Of a DNA stretch of 5,363 bases, positions 1 to 5,363 are shown piece after piece. Below the pieces are notes generated by a model. That model was not told where the DNA came from. It saw only the letters and a program-made list of their open reading frames with translations, and did not search any database. The stretch covers positions 1 through 5,363 of the forward strand of contig CAKRTY010000125.1 in the NCBI GenBank assembly GCA_934402125.1, given 5' to 3'. The first letter of the stretch is position 1; each line of letters opens with the position of its first letter. The stretch is from an uncultured Anaerosacchariphilus sp. (lineage in GTDB: Bacteria; Bacillota; Clostridia; Lachnospirales; Lachnospiraceae). The position numbers and the translations under genes were made by a program.

Positions 1-422
1 TGACCGTTTTCTTTGTTGGCAGCCTTTACTGCTGTCTGCAGGTTACGCAGATCGTTCAGGCAGTCAAAGATACGGATAATATCGATACCATTTGCGATGG
101 ACTTCTGTACGAAGTACTCTACGACGTCGTCGCCGTAGGGACGGTAACCCAGAATGTTCTGTCCACGGAACAGCATCTGCAGCGGAGTTTTCTTTGCCTT
201 GTCTTTGATTTTACGAAGTCTCTCCCAGGGATCCTCATGCAGGAAACGAAGGGATGCGTCAAAGGTAGCTCCTCCCCAGCACTCCAGGGAATGGTAGCCT
301 ACCTGATCCAGTTTTTCCACGATGGGCAGCATCTGCTCTGTGGACATACGTGTAGCAATCAGAGACTGATGTGCGTCACGCAGGATAGTCTCGGTAATCT
401 GTACCGGTTTCATATCTGACAT
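1..422 (-). CDS. oadA: Oxaloacetate decarboxylase alpha subunit (OadA / pyruvate carboxylase subunit B type), N-terminal part, cut by window edge
   Basis: This is the N-terminal 140 residues of a carboxyltransferase of the OadA / 5S transcarboxylase / pyruvate carboxylase B family. In this family the TIM barrel moves a carboxyl group between oxaloacetate and biotin in the cytoplasm. Visible family motifs are [10 protein letters not shown] (residues 11-20, with the metal-binding Asp at 16), ECWGGATFD (47-55), [11 protein letters not shown] (84-94) and [10 protein letters not shown] (115-124). The carbamylated Lys and the metal-binding His residues lie beyond the window. An AGGAGG at 430-435, 7 nt upstream, supports the ATG at 420-422 over the internal Met at residue 4. 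It is the fifth visible gene of the operon and follows the beta subunit after 88 nt. Family members end near 450-600 residues, depending on whether they carry their own biotin domain; that cannot be seen here. A separate carrier gene upstream suggests this protein may lack one (inference). Confidence 0.95.
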   Translation of the reverse strand, partial: MSDMKPVQITETILRDAHQSLIATRMSTEQMLPIVEKLDQVGYHSLECWGGATFDASLRFLHEDPWERLRKIKDKAKKTPLQMLFRGQNILGYRPYGDDVVEYFVQKSIANGIDIIRIFDCLNDLRNLQTAVKAANKENG

Positions 423-443
423 AATAGTTCCTCCTATTATTAC

Positions 444-480
444 GGCTTCCGAAGCCATATGCCTTATCGTGCAGGCACGA
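444..480 (-). repeat. Two short inverted repeats in the gap between the beta and alpha subunit genes
   Basis: The 88-nt gap between the two genes holds two small perfect inverted repeats. Read on the transcribed strand, the first is TCGTG-CCTG-CACGA (467-480: 5 bp stem, 4 nt loop). The second is GGCTT-CGG-AAGCC (5 bp stem, 3 nt loop, within 444-456). Neither is followed by a T run, so they do not look like a terminator. They could be mRNA processing or stability elements, or chance. The AGGAGG for the next gene (430-435) lies outside both stems. Confidence 0.4.
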
Positions 481-510
481 ACGTCATCTGACTTTTTGAG
501 CCTGGCATCA

Positions 511-1659
511 TTAAATTCCAAAAATTGCCATAAAGGTTCCGGCAGCTACGGCTGTACCGATAACTCCGGCTACGTTCGGTCCCATTGCATGCATCAGCAG
601 GAAGTTGGTCGGATCTGCTTCCGCTCCTACCTTCTGTGATACACGGGCTGCCATCGGAACTGCGGAAACTCCGGCGGAACCGATCAGCGGGTTGATCTTG
701 CCCTTGCTGAGCACGCACATAAGCTTGCCCAGAAGAACGCCGGCCGCGGTACCGAACGCAAACGCAATCAGACCCAGGGCTACGATCTTCAGTGTGCTGA
801 TATTCAGGAATGCCTCTGCGCTGGTGGTTGCTCCTACGGAGGTACCAAGCAGAATAACAACGATGTACATCAGGGCGTTGGACGCTGTATCCATCAGCTG
901 ACGTACCACGCCGGACTCACGGAACAGGTTACCCAGCATCAGGGCACCTACCAGCGGAGCGGTGGTCGGCAGAATCAGGCAGACAACGATGGTTACAGCA
1001 ATCGGGAACAGGATCTTCTCCAGCTTGGATACCGGACGAAGCTGCTCCATCTTGATTTTACGCTCTTTCTCGGTTGTCAGCAGCTTCATGATAGGCGGCT
1101 GAATAATCGGAACCAGAGACATGTAGGAATAAGCAGCTACCGCAATGGGTCCAAGCAAAGCAGTCTGCTCCAGTTTTCCGGCCAGGAAGATGGAAGTCGG
1201 ACCATCTGCTCCACCGATGATGGAGATAGCCGCTGCCGCCTTGTCAGAAAAGCCCATGAGCATAGCGCCCAGATAAGCTGCGAAAATACCGAACTGAGCT
1301 GCCGCTCCCAGAAGGAAGCTCTTCGGATTCGCGATCAGCGGACCAAAGTCGGTCATAGCTCCGACGCCCATGAAGATCAGGGACGGCAGGACAGACCACT
1401 CATCCAGTACATAGAAGTAGTACAGAAGTCCGCCTACTCCGTTTGATGTTTCCTCCGGACTTGCGATAATATCCGGATAAATATTTACAAGAAGCATACC
1501 AAAAGCGATCGGAACCAGAAGAAGAGGCTCGTACTCTTTTTTGATAGCCAGATACAGGAACACGCACGCAACCAGAATCATGACGTAATTTCCCCAGGTC
1601 AGGTTAAAAAACGCAGTCTGATGCATGAGGTTTCCCAGGGTTTCTAAAATGTATCCCAT
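511..1659 (-). CDS. oadB: Sodium-ion-translocating decarboxylase beta subunit (OadB/MmdB/GcdB family)
   Basis: This 382-residue polytopic membrane protein decarboxylates carboxybiotin on the carrier protein and couples CO2 release to Na+ export. It is mostly hydrophobic membrane segments, and its length is normal for the shorter members of the family (about 370-430 residues). Conserved landmarks are [17 protein letters not shown] (96-112), [17 protein letters not shown] (147-163) with Asp152, [14 protein letters not shown] (176-189) with Tyr177 and Tyr179, and [16 protein letters not shown] (327-342). These contain likely equivalents of residues studied in the Klebsiella protein: Asp203 (here Asp152), Asn373, Gly377, Ser382 and Arg389 (here Asn323, Gly327, Ser332, Arg339). 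The last four keep the same spacing. The C-terminal [19 protein letters not shown] is also typical. The start is supported by GGAGG at 1667-1671, 7 nt upstream. The subunit alone does not tell whether the substrate is oxaloacetate, methylmalonyl-CoA or glutaconyl-CoA. All key motifs are intact, so the pump should be functional. Confidence 0.97.
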   Translation of the reverse strand: MGYILETLGNLMHQTAFFNLTWGNYVMILVACVFLYLAIKKEYEPLLLVPIAFGMLLVNIYPDIIASPEETSNGVGGLLYYFYVLDEWSVLPSLIFMGVGAMTDFGPLIANPKSFLLGAAAQFGIFAAYLGAMLMGFSDKAAAAISIIGGADGPTSIFLAGKLEQTALLGPIAVAAYSYMSLVPIIQPPIMKLLTTEKERKIKMEQLRPVSKLEKILFPIAVTIVVCLILPTTAPLVGALMLGNLFRESGVVRQLMDTASNALMYIVVILLGTSVGATTSAEAFLNISTLKIVALGLIAFAFGTAAGVLLGKLMCVLSKGKINPLIGSAGVSAVPMAARVSQKVGAEADPTNFLLMHAMGPNVAGVIGTAVAAGTFMAIFGI

Positions 1660-1696
1660 GTCTTAACCTCCGTTGATTTCTCTTAAGGCTATGCCA

Positions 1697-2068
1697 TTAG
1701 TTCAGGGATGCCAGTAAATCTCCGGACTCTACAGCCTGGCCTACGCTTACGTTGATGCCTGCTACGGTGCCGTCCTGGGGTGCTACTACCGGGATCTCCA
1801 TCTTCATTGCCTCAAGAATGATGATGCTGTCACCGGACTTCACTGCCTGTCCGACACTTGCCTCTACCTTCAGTACCTTGCCCGGTACGGAAGCCTTTAC
1901 TGCTACTGCGCCTGCTGCCGCGGGAGCTGCTGCCTTCGGAGCTGCTGCCGGTGCCGGTGCTGCTGCGGGAGCTGCCGCTGCGGGAGCTGCTGCTACTGCG
2001 CCTGCGCCCTTCTCTTCAACGACTACATCATAAGCTACGCCATTTACGGTAATTGTATAATTTTTCAT
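1697..2068 (-). CDS. Biotin carrier protein of the decarboxylase (biotin/lipoyl attachment domain with Ala/Pro linker)
   Basis: This 123-residue protein carries the covalently bound biotin that shuttles CO2 from the carboxyltransferase to the membrane beta subunit. It has three parts: a short N-terminal beta-rich segment (1-20, beginning MKNYTITVNGVAYDV), a flexible linker of almost only Ala and Pro (about 22-55), and a complete biotinyl domain (about 57-123). The domain contains VPGKV (61-65), EAMKMEI (86-92) with the biotinylated Lys89, and the mirrored half APQDGTVAGINVSVGQAVESGDLL. It corresponds to the 1.3S subunit of transcarboxylase, MmdC or GcdC. A cytoplasmic location is expected. 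AGGAGG at 2079-2084 supports the start, with a slightly long spacer of 10 nt. It lies 31 nt after the gamma subunit gene and 37 nt before the beta subunit gene. Which of the two carboxyltransferases in the operon it serves is not decided by sequence. Confidence 0.96.
   Translation of the reverse strand: MKNYTITVNGVAYDVVVEEKGAGAVAAAPAAAAPAAAPAPAAAPKAAAPAAAGAVAVKASVPGKVLKVEASVGQAVKSGDSIIILEAMKMEIPVVAPQDGTVAGINVSVGQAVESGDLLASLN
1912..2010 (-). repeat. Low-complexity GC-rich Ala/Pro-coding tract in the biotin carrier gene
   Basis: The linker of the carrier protein is encoded by many near-identical GCTGCT / GGAGCTGC units (given as the + strand). One 14-bp unit, CGCGGGAGCTGCTG (1919-1932), recurs exactly at 2259-2272 in the Ala/Pro linker of the gamma subunit gene. 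Such tracts can change length by slippage or recombination. The repetition is explained by the protein composition, so no separate function is claimed. Confidence 0.7.
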
Positions 2069-2099
2069 CTCTATGAATCCTCCTAAATATGAGCATGCG

Positions 2100-2909
2100 T
2101 TATGCTTTTTTCCATTTATTGTTGCTTCTGCGCTTGATAGAACGTACTACAAAGCCATCTGTAGATGTACCCTCTGCCGCTGCAATTGCCGCGGTGATGA
2201 CTGCGATAAGCTGCAGATCGTCTGCAGGCGCTGCTTCCACAGGCGCTGCCGCTGCCGGCGCGGGAGCTGCTGTTTTTTCTGCCTCTGCCTTCTTCTTTCC
2301 ACGATTTTCAAATACGGAAACGTACCGGAACAGGGAAATAATAAATGCCAGAAGAATCAGCACAGCAAATACGGAGCCCATACCGATCAGGGTATTCAGG
2401 GCTGCCTTCTCGGCAATCTCACCCTTGCTGTAAATGGGGTCCATGGTTACGGTTGTAATAATGTTGTCCTTATCAAACTCCAGACTCAGACGCATGTTAT
2501 GATCGGTGAACTCATAGACAGCGCTGTAGGTTACATTGCCGTCCTTATCTGTGGTACCGCCTTCATACTCCTCCACACCTACGAAATCACCCAGCTCATC
2601 CAGGTTTGCGTCGTAGGATTTCAGAAGACTTAAGTAAGCGTCTGCGGTAAAGTCAAACTTCTGTCCGGTTCCGCCGATATAGGGATACAGAGCTACCTGC
2701 TGCTCAAAATCATCATAGTTCTCTTCCAGATTGTTTAACTGAGCCTCCAGTGTCGCTGCGTCTGTACCGGCCAGCATATCCACACAGCTGTCAAGCTTGC
2801 TCTGGTAAAGCTCTTCCTCGGGAAGCGCTTCCTTTGCGCCGCAGCCGGTCAGTACAAGAAGTCCCATAAGGAGCAGCAGAGCCGATAATTTATTCAAGCT
2901 TCGTTTCAT
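2100..2909 (-). CDS. OadG-like gamma subunit with N-terminal lipoprotein domain
   Basis: The 269-residue protein combines two parts. Its C-terminal half is OadG-like: one membrane segment (about 173-195), a charged patch (RGKKKAEAEK, 203-212), an Ala/Pro linker (214-229) and the motif LIAVITAAIAAAEG (234-247) followed by FVVRSIKRR (253-261). In known decarboxylases the gamma subunit anchors the alpha subunit and stabilises the membrane complex. The N-terminal half is not part of classical OadG: a lipoprotein signal peptide with lipobox LTGC (Cys23) and about 145 acidic residues predicted outside the membrane (roughly 24-168). I do not recognise a named domain in that region with certainty. 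Classical OadG has only about 80-130 residues. The start at 2907-2909 is chosen because it places GAGGAG (2917-2922) at 7 nt and gives a proper signal peptide. A longer reading from 2981 would overlap the preceding gene. The classical His-rich, metal-binding OadG tail is absent. Confidence 0.88.
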   Translation of the reverse strand: MKRSLNKLSALLLLMGLLVLTGCGAKEALPEEELYQSKLDSCVDMLAGTDAATLEAQLNNLEENYDDFEQQVALYPYIGGTGQKFDFTADAYLSLLKSYDANLDELGDFVGVEEYEGGTTDKDGNVTYSAVYEFTDHNMRLSLEFDKDNIITTVTMDPIYSKGEIAEKAALNTLIGMGSVFAVLILLAFIISLFRYVSVFENRGKKKAEAEKTAAPAPAAAAPVEAAPADDLQLIAVITAAIAAAEGTSTDGFVVRSIKRRSNNKWKKA

Positions 2910-2916
2910 ACTCTCA

Positions 2917-2922
2917 CTCCTC
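2917..2922 (-). promoter_or_regulatory. Ribosome binding site of the gamma subunit gene, directly after the preceding stop codon
   Basis: GAGGAG on the minus strand lies 7 nt before the ATG at 2907-2909 and immediately after the TAA (2923-2925) of the carboxyltransferase gene. It fixes the gamma subunit start. The spacing would let terminating ribosomes restart on the next gene, which suits coupled translation (inference). Confidence 0.8.
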
Positions 2923-4317
2923 TTAGACGGTTCCGTGTTTCTTCGCCGGACGGTCCTCTCTCTTGGTAAATAACATCTCAAACGCGCCGATCACGTACTT
3001 TCTTGTATCCTGCGCCTCAATAACGGTGTCCACATAACCGCGTGCAGCCGCTGCGTCTACGCTGTCCTGAAGAGCTGCGTACTCTGCCGCCTTCTCCTTC
3101 TGGGTTTCAGCATCCGCGTCCGCATACATAACCTTTGCTGCCAGGGAAGCGTCCATCATGCCGATCTTCGCATCCTTCCATGCGTATACCAGATCTGCGC
3201 CGATTCCCTTGCTGTTCATCATCACATAAGCGCTGCCGTAAGCTTCGCCTGCGATTACATTCACCTTCGGAACGGTTGCGTTTGCGAATGCGTAGGTAAG
3301 CTTTGCCGCTGCCTTGCCGATATTGCGCTCGGTGCACAGGGAAGCCTTAAAGCCCTTTACATTGGTAATGGTCAGAACCGGGATATTGAACGCGTCACAG
3401 AACTCTACGAACTCTGCTGCCTTCTGAGCACCGCGTGCCGTCATCTCCTGCTCTCCGTTGGCTACCGCGCCTACGGTCATGCCGTTCAGACGGATAAAGC
3501 CTGTCACCATATCCTTTGCGTAAGCTGCCTTTGTCTCAAAGAAAGCCTTGCCGTCAGAGATGGTGGAAAGGATATAGGATGCGGAGTACTCTACGCCCTG
3601 AAGCTCTGCGCATACACGGTTCAGATCGTCCGCACACTCGGTATAGGAGGAATCCTCCTCATTGTTTGCGGGAAGCATGCTTACCAGCGCGCGAATCTGA
3701 GCAAGGATACCTGCCTCATCCGCAACTACATCTACGCTGCCTGCTTCTTCTGCCTGGAATGCAGCGGAAGCGCTGTCACACTTCTTTGTATTATTGCCTG
3801 CGATGGCATTGGGAGAATTCACAAAGAGCTTTGCGTCCTTCTCTTCCATAAAGGTAAAATCTGTAAGTCCCGGTACCATAGCCAGTCCGCCGCCGCAGTT
3901 TCCGAATACTGCAGTAATCTGCGGAACAACTCCGGACGCAAGCGCCTGCTGGGTATAAATCTCTCCGAACGCGTTCAGGGCGTCTACACCCTCCTGCAGA
4001 CGGATACCCGCGCAGTCGATCAGACCGATGACCGGTGCTCCCATCTTACATGCCAGCTCGTACAGACGTACAATCTTCTTCGCATGCATCTCACCCAGGG
4101 TTCCGTTCAGTACGGAAGCGTCCTGACTGTACACATAGACAAGATTACCGTCAATCAGACCATAGCCGGTAACTACTCCGTCAGACGGGCACTTAGACTG
4201 CTGCAGATTAAAATCAGTGCTTCTGGCAGTCACCTGTCCGCCGATTTCCACAAAACTGTTCCCGTCCAGCAGACCTTCAATTCTTCTGCAAGCCGGGCTC
4301 TGTGCTGTATTACTCAT
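2923..4317 (-). CDS. Acyl-CoA carboxyltransferase subunit, MmdA / transcarboxylase 12S type, short and divergent
   Basis: This 464-residue cytoplasmic protein has the two crotonase-like halves of the biotin-dependent carboxyltransferase family (MmdA, PccB, 12S). The N half is about 10-240 and the C half about 265-464. Family marks are LLDGNSFVEI (16-25), GIRLQEGV (104-111), ASGVVPQI (127-134), GNCGGGLAMVPGLTDFTFM (139-157), EFCDAFNIPVLT (305-316), NATVPKV (346-352), GADLVYAW (373-380) and the C-terminal tail TKREDRPAKKHG (451-462). It is shorter than typical members (about 510 residues). It lacks most of the N-terminal helical segment and the VTGEE region. Several usually conserved motifs are altered: PGFLPG reads KGFKAS, IIRHGAK reads IGKAAAK, AYGGAY reads AYGSAY, and the VMGxEGA region reads MMDASLA. 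GGAGGG at 4324-4329 supports the start. It is the first gene of the operon. The substrate is unknown: methylmalonyl-CoA is the obvious guess, but the changes make another acyl-CoA or a non-classical role possible. Confidence 0.92.
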   Translation of the reverse strand: MSNTAQSPACRRIEGLLDGNSFVEIGGQVTARSTDFNLQQSKCPSDGVVTGYGLIDGNLVYVYSQDASVLNGTLGEMHAKKIVRLYELACKMGAPVIGLIDCAGIRLQEGVDALNAFGEIYTQQALASGVVPQITAVFGNCGGGLAMVPGLTDFTFMEEKDAKLFVNSPNAIAGNNTKKCDSASAAFQAEEAGSVDVVADEAGILAQIRALVSMLPANNEEDSSYTECADDLNRVCAELQGVEYSASYILSTISDGKAFFETKAAYAKDMVTGFIRLNGMTVGAVANGEQEMTARGAQKAAEFVEFCDAFNIPVLTITNVKGFKASLCTERNIGKAAAKLTYAFANATVPKVNVIAGEAYGSAYVMMNSKGIGADLVYAWKDAKIGMMDASLAAKVMYADADAETQKEKAAEYAALQDSVDAAAARGYVDTVIEAQDTRKYVIGAFEMLFTKREDRPAKKHGTV

Positions 4318-4350
4318 TTCCAGCCCTCCAAATATTTATTTGATAGTGTA

Positions 4351-4374
4351 TTGTATAACCTGCCATTGATACAA
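4351..4374. repeat. Inverted repeat TTGTAT-N12-ATACAA in the operon leader
   Basis: Perfect 6-bp arms (4351-4356 and 4369-4374) are separated by 12 nt, just downstream of the predicted transcription start. The site of a repressor or a weak RNA hairpin are both possible. A nearby 8-bp palindrome, CGATATCG (4377-4384), sits at the predicted start site. A functional role is inferred from position only. Confidence 0.35.
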
Positions 4375-4390
4375 AACGATATCGGGATTA

Positions 4391-4419
4391 ATTTTAGCAA
4401 AAAATGAACAGGGAATCAA
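4391..4419 (-). promoter_or_regulatory. Predicted sigma-A promoter of the decarboxylase operon
   Basis: On the minus strand, TTGATT (4414-4419, 4 of 6 matches to the -35 consensus) is followed by exactly 17 nt and TAAAAT (4391-4396, 5 of 6 matches to the -10 consensus). A TGC just before it makes an extended -10. Transcription would start near 4384, giving a leader of about 65 nt before the carboxyltransferase ATG. The flanking sequence is AT-rich, as expected upstream of a strong promoter. Confidence 0.7.
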
Positions 4420-4473
4420 TATGAAATATGCACGATTTTTGCTTTTTTCCCTAAAAACTTGTTATGTATGTAT

Positions 4474-4508
4474 AAAAAAAAGAAATGGCGCGACACCATT
4501 TCTTTTTT
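4474..4508 (-). terminator. Rho-independent terminator after the CBS-domain gene
   Basis: A 13-bp perfect stem (4476-4488 with 4496-4508) closes a 7-nt loop. Read on the minus strand, it ends in CCATTTC followed by eight T residues. It begins 11 nt after the stop codon of the CBS-domain gene and separates that unit from the decarboxylase operon. The A-tract/T-tract symmetry would also allow termination on the plus strand, though no plus-strand gene is seen. Confidence 0.92.
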
Positions 4509-4519
4509 CGGAAGTTTCT

Positions 4520-4939
4520 TTATGATTCCTGCTTTGTCTTTGTATAAGCCTTATAACAGAACTCGATGATATCCTTTCTCGTTACAATTCCGATGAAGAT
4601 TCCTTTGTCATCGATAACCGGCACGAAATTCTGGTTCATGGCCTTTGACACCAGATCCTCCATGTTCGAATCAATGGAAATGGGATCACAGTGCATTCTT
4701 CGTCTGACGGTGCTCAGGGGCACCTCCTCCGCCTGCCTCAGATCCAGGGAAAACTTATTTTTCAGGGCCCAGAGAAAATCACCCTCCGTAATCGTCCCGA
4801 TATACGCTCCCTGACGGTTGATGACCGGAATCGCCGTATAACCGCTGCGTTCCAGCTTTTCCAGGCCCTGACGCATGGAAAAATCCTCGTAGAGATAAGC
4901 TACCTCTGCCTTCGGTTTCAGAAAAAATAAGATATTCAT
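4520..4939 (-). CDS. Small protein with a CBS domain pair, resembling DarB/CbpB (YkuL)
   Basis: The 139-residue soluble protein is nearly all one tandem CBS pair: CBS1 about 12-61 (SGYTAIPVINRQGAYIGTI, 32-50, then TEGDFLWAL) and CBS2 about 82-128 (PISIDSNMEDL, 86-96; FVPVIDDKGIFIGIVTRKDI, 105-124). CBS pairs usually bind adenine nucleotides and act as energy or second-messenger sensors. The layout and the GYTAIPV motif recall the B. subtilis c-di-AMP-binding protein DarB (CbpB/YkuL). This is a resemblance from memory, not an alignment. No catalytic, membrane or DNA-binding domain is attached. The start at 4937-4939 is preferred because AAAGGGG lies 10 nt upstream; a longer reading to 5011 would overlap the cardiolipin synthase gene by about 50 nt. 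It lies 22 nt after that gene, probably in the same transcript, and is closed by a strong terminator. Confidence 0.88.
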   Translation of the reverse strand: MNILFFLKPKAEVAYLYEDFSMRQGLEKLERSGYTAIPVINRQGAYIGTITEGDFLWALKNKFSLDLRQAEEVPLSTVRRRMHCDPISIDSNMEDLVSKAMNQNFVPVIDDKGIFIGIVTRKDIIEFCYKAYTKTKQES

Positions 4940-4949
4940 AATGGTAAAA

Positions 4950-4956
4950 CCCCTTT
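4950..4956 (-). promoter_or_regulatory. Ribosome binding site deciding the CBS-protein start
   Basis: AAAGGGG on the minus strand lies 10 nt before the ATG at 4937-4939, in the short gap after the cardiolipin synthase stop. It is a weaker match to the anti-Shine-Dalgarno than the AGGAGG sites of the decarboxylase operon. It supports the 139-residue reading over a 163-residue one. Confidence 0.55.
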
Positions 4957-4961
4957 CTCGG

Positions 4962-5363
4962 TTACAGAAGCGGCGAGAACACCCTAAGTATCGCGCAGAA
5001 CAGGTGGCCAAAGAAGCCCTGTCTGGTATCGCTTAAGTGAATCTCCCGGCCCTTCGCCATGGTATTCAGACTATCCTTCTTTACGTCTGCCACCACCGAA
5101 TTGCGATAGAAGAAGGTACCGCATTCAAAATGCAGATACAGGCTCCGGTAATCCATATTGATGGTGCCCACTACGGCAGCCTCGTCATCACTGACAAAGG
5201 ATTTTGCGTGAAGGAAGCCCGGCGTATACTCAAAAATACGCACGCCTGCCTTCAGAAGCACCGGATAATAGGAGCGGGTAAGCTGGAAAATAGTCTTCTT
5301 ATCCGGAATGCCCGGCGTCATAATCCGCACGTCGACTCCCCGCTTGGCCGCCAGACACAGCGC
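4962..5363 (-). CDS. cls: Cardiolipin synthase (phospholipase D family), C-terminal part, cut by window edge
   Basis: This is the last 133 residues of a membrane-associated cardiolipin synthase, which joins two phosphatidylglycerol molecules into cardiolipin and glycerol. The second HKD motif is complete: HAKSFVSD (His52, Lys54, Asp59 of the visible fragment), followed by GTINMDYRSL (about 65-74), the usual context of this motif in Cls. The preceding segment (RIMTPGIPDKKTI, then SYYPVLLKAGVRIFEY) and the hydrophobic tail ending in SPLL also fit the family. The reading frame stays open to the window end, so the first HKD motif and the N-terminal membrane helices lie outside. A GTG at 5328-5330 is internal and not a real start. 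The gene runs into the CBS-protein gene after 22 nt, suggesting co-transcription. Confidence 0.95.
   Translation of the reverse strand, partial: ALCLAAKRGVDVRIMTPGIPDKKTIFQLTRSYYPVLLKAGVRIFEYTPGFLHAKSFVSDDEAAVVGTINMDYRSLYLHFECGTFFYRNSVVADVKKDSLNTMAKGREIHLSDTRQGFFGHLFCAILRVFSPLL

Larger units (their letters stand above)
4318..4519. other. Intergenic region between the two transcription units
   Basis: This AT-rich gap of about 200 nt separates the CBS-protein gene from the carboxyltransferase gene, both on the minus strand. It holds the terminator of the upstream unit, a sigma-A promoter for the decarboxylase operon and a 5' leader of roughly 65 nt with an inverted repeat; each is listed separately. 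I see no small ORF with a ribosome binding site, no tRNA and no recognisable riboswitch. Confidence 0.8.

Noticed and set aside
237..419. Plus-strand frame opposite oadA
   Set aside because: It is antisense to conserved carboxyltransferase motifs and lacks family similarity.
444..480. Terminator between the beta and alpha subunit genes
   Set aside because: The stems are only 5 bp and no T run follows on the transcribed strand.
464..718. Minus-strand frame overlapping the end of the beta subunit gene and the gap
   Set aside because: It is out of frame with the conserved beta subunit and of low-complexity Arg/Ser-rich composition.
605..901. Plus-strand frame opposite the beta subunit
   Set aside because: It lies entirely within the conserved coding sequence of the pump subunit and shows no domain.
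1752..2033. Plus-strand Ala-rich frame opposite the biotin carrier
   Set aside because: It mirrors the GC-rich Ala/Pro linker tract of the carrier gene and has no family resemblance.
2073..2633. Long plus-strand reading frame, cysteine-rich, opposite the gamma subunit
   Set aside because: It is antisense to a well-supported lipoprotein/OadG gene. Its Cys-rich composition is what the reverse strand of Ala-rich codons gives, and it shows no recognisable domain.
2910..2981. N-terminal extension of the gamma subunit to 293 residues
   Set aside because: It would overlap the preceding gene and place a charged Arg-rich stretch before the lipoprotein signal peptide; the internal ATG has a good ribosome binding site.
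3516..3851. Plus-strand frame opposite the MmdA-like gene
   Set aside because: Arg/Leu-rich shadow of the real gene, with no recognisable motif.
4084..4407. Plus-strand frame spanning the start of the MmdA-like gene and its promoter
   Set aside because: It covers conserved coding sequence and a promoter of the other strand; no domain seen.

Overview
The window looks like chromosomal DNA from an anaerobic member of the Clostridia, most likely Lachnospiraceae. This is inferred from gene content and order, strong AGGAGG ribosome binding sites, moderate GC content and a typical sigma-A promoter; no marker gene confirms it. Every supported gene lies on the minus strand, so transcription runs from high to low coordinates. 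There are no RNA genes, mobile elements or CRISPR arrays.

Upstream unit (5363 to about 4474): the C-terminal part of a cardiolipin synthase (4962-5363, cut by the window edge) is followed after 22 nt by a small protein with two CBS domains (4520-4939). The unit ends at a strong rho-independent terminator (4474-4508).

Main unit (about 4419 to beyond position 1): a sigma-A promoter with an extended -10 element (4391-4419) precedes five genes of a biotin-dependent, sodium-pumping decarboxylase. In transcription order they are: a divergent, short acyl-CoA carboxyltransferase of the MmdA/12S type (2923-4317); an OadG-like gamma subunit with an unusual N-terminal lipoprotein domain (2100-2909); a biotin carrier protein (1697-2068); the membrane beta subunit that decarboxylates carboxybiotin and pumps Na+ (511-1659); and the start of the OadA-type carboxyltransferase (1-422, cut by the window edge). 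Spacings are 13, 31, 37 and 88 nt, with no terminator between genes, so they probably form one operon.

How they would work together: a carboxyltransferase moves CO2 from its substrate (oxaloacetate for OadA-type proteins, a carboxylated acyl-CoA for MmdA-type proteins) onto the biotin of the carrier. The carrier swings on its Ala/Pro linker to the beta subunit, which releases CO2 and exports Na+. The gamma subunit anchors the complex. The most interesting points are the presence of two different carboxyltransferase types around one biotin carrier and one pump, the loss of several conserved motifs in the MmdA-like protein, and the doubly anchored lipoprotein form of the gamma subunit.
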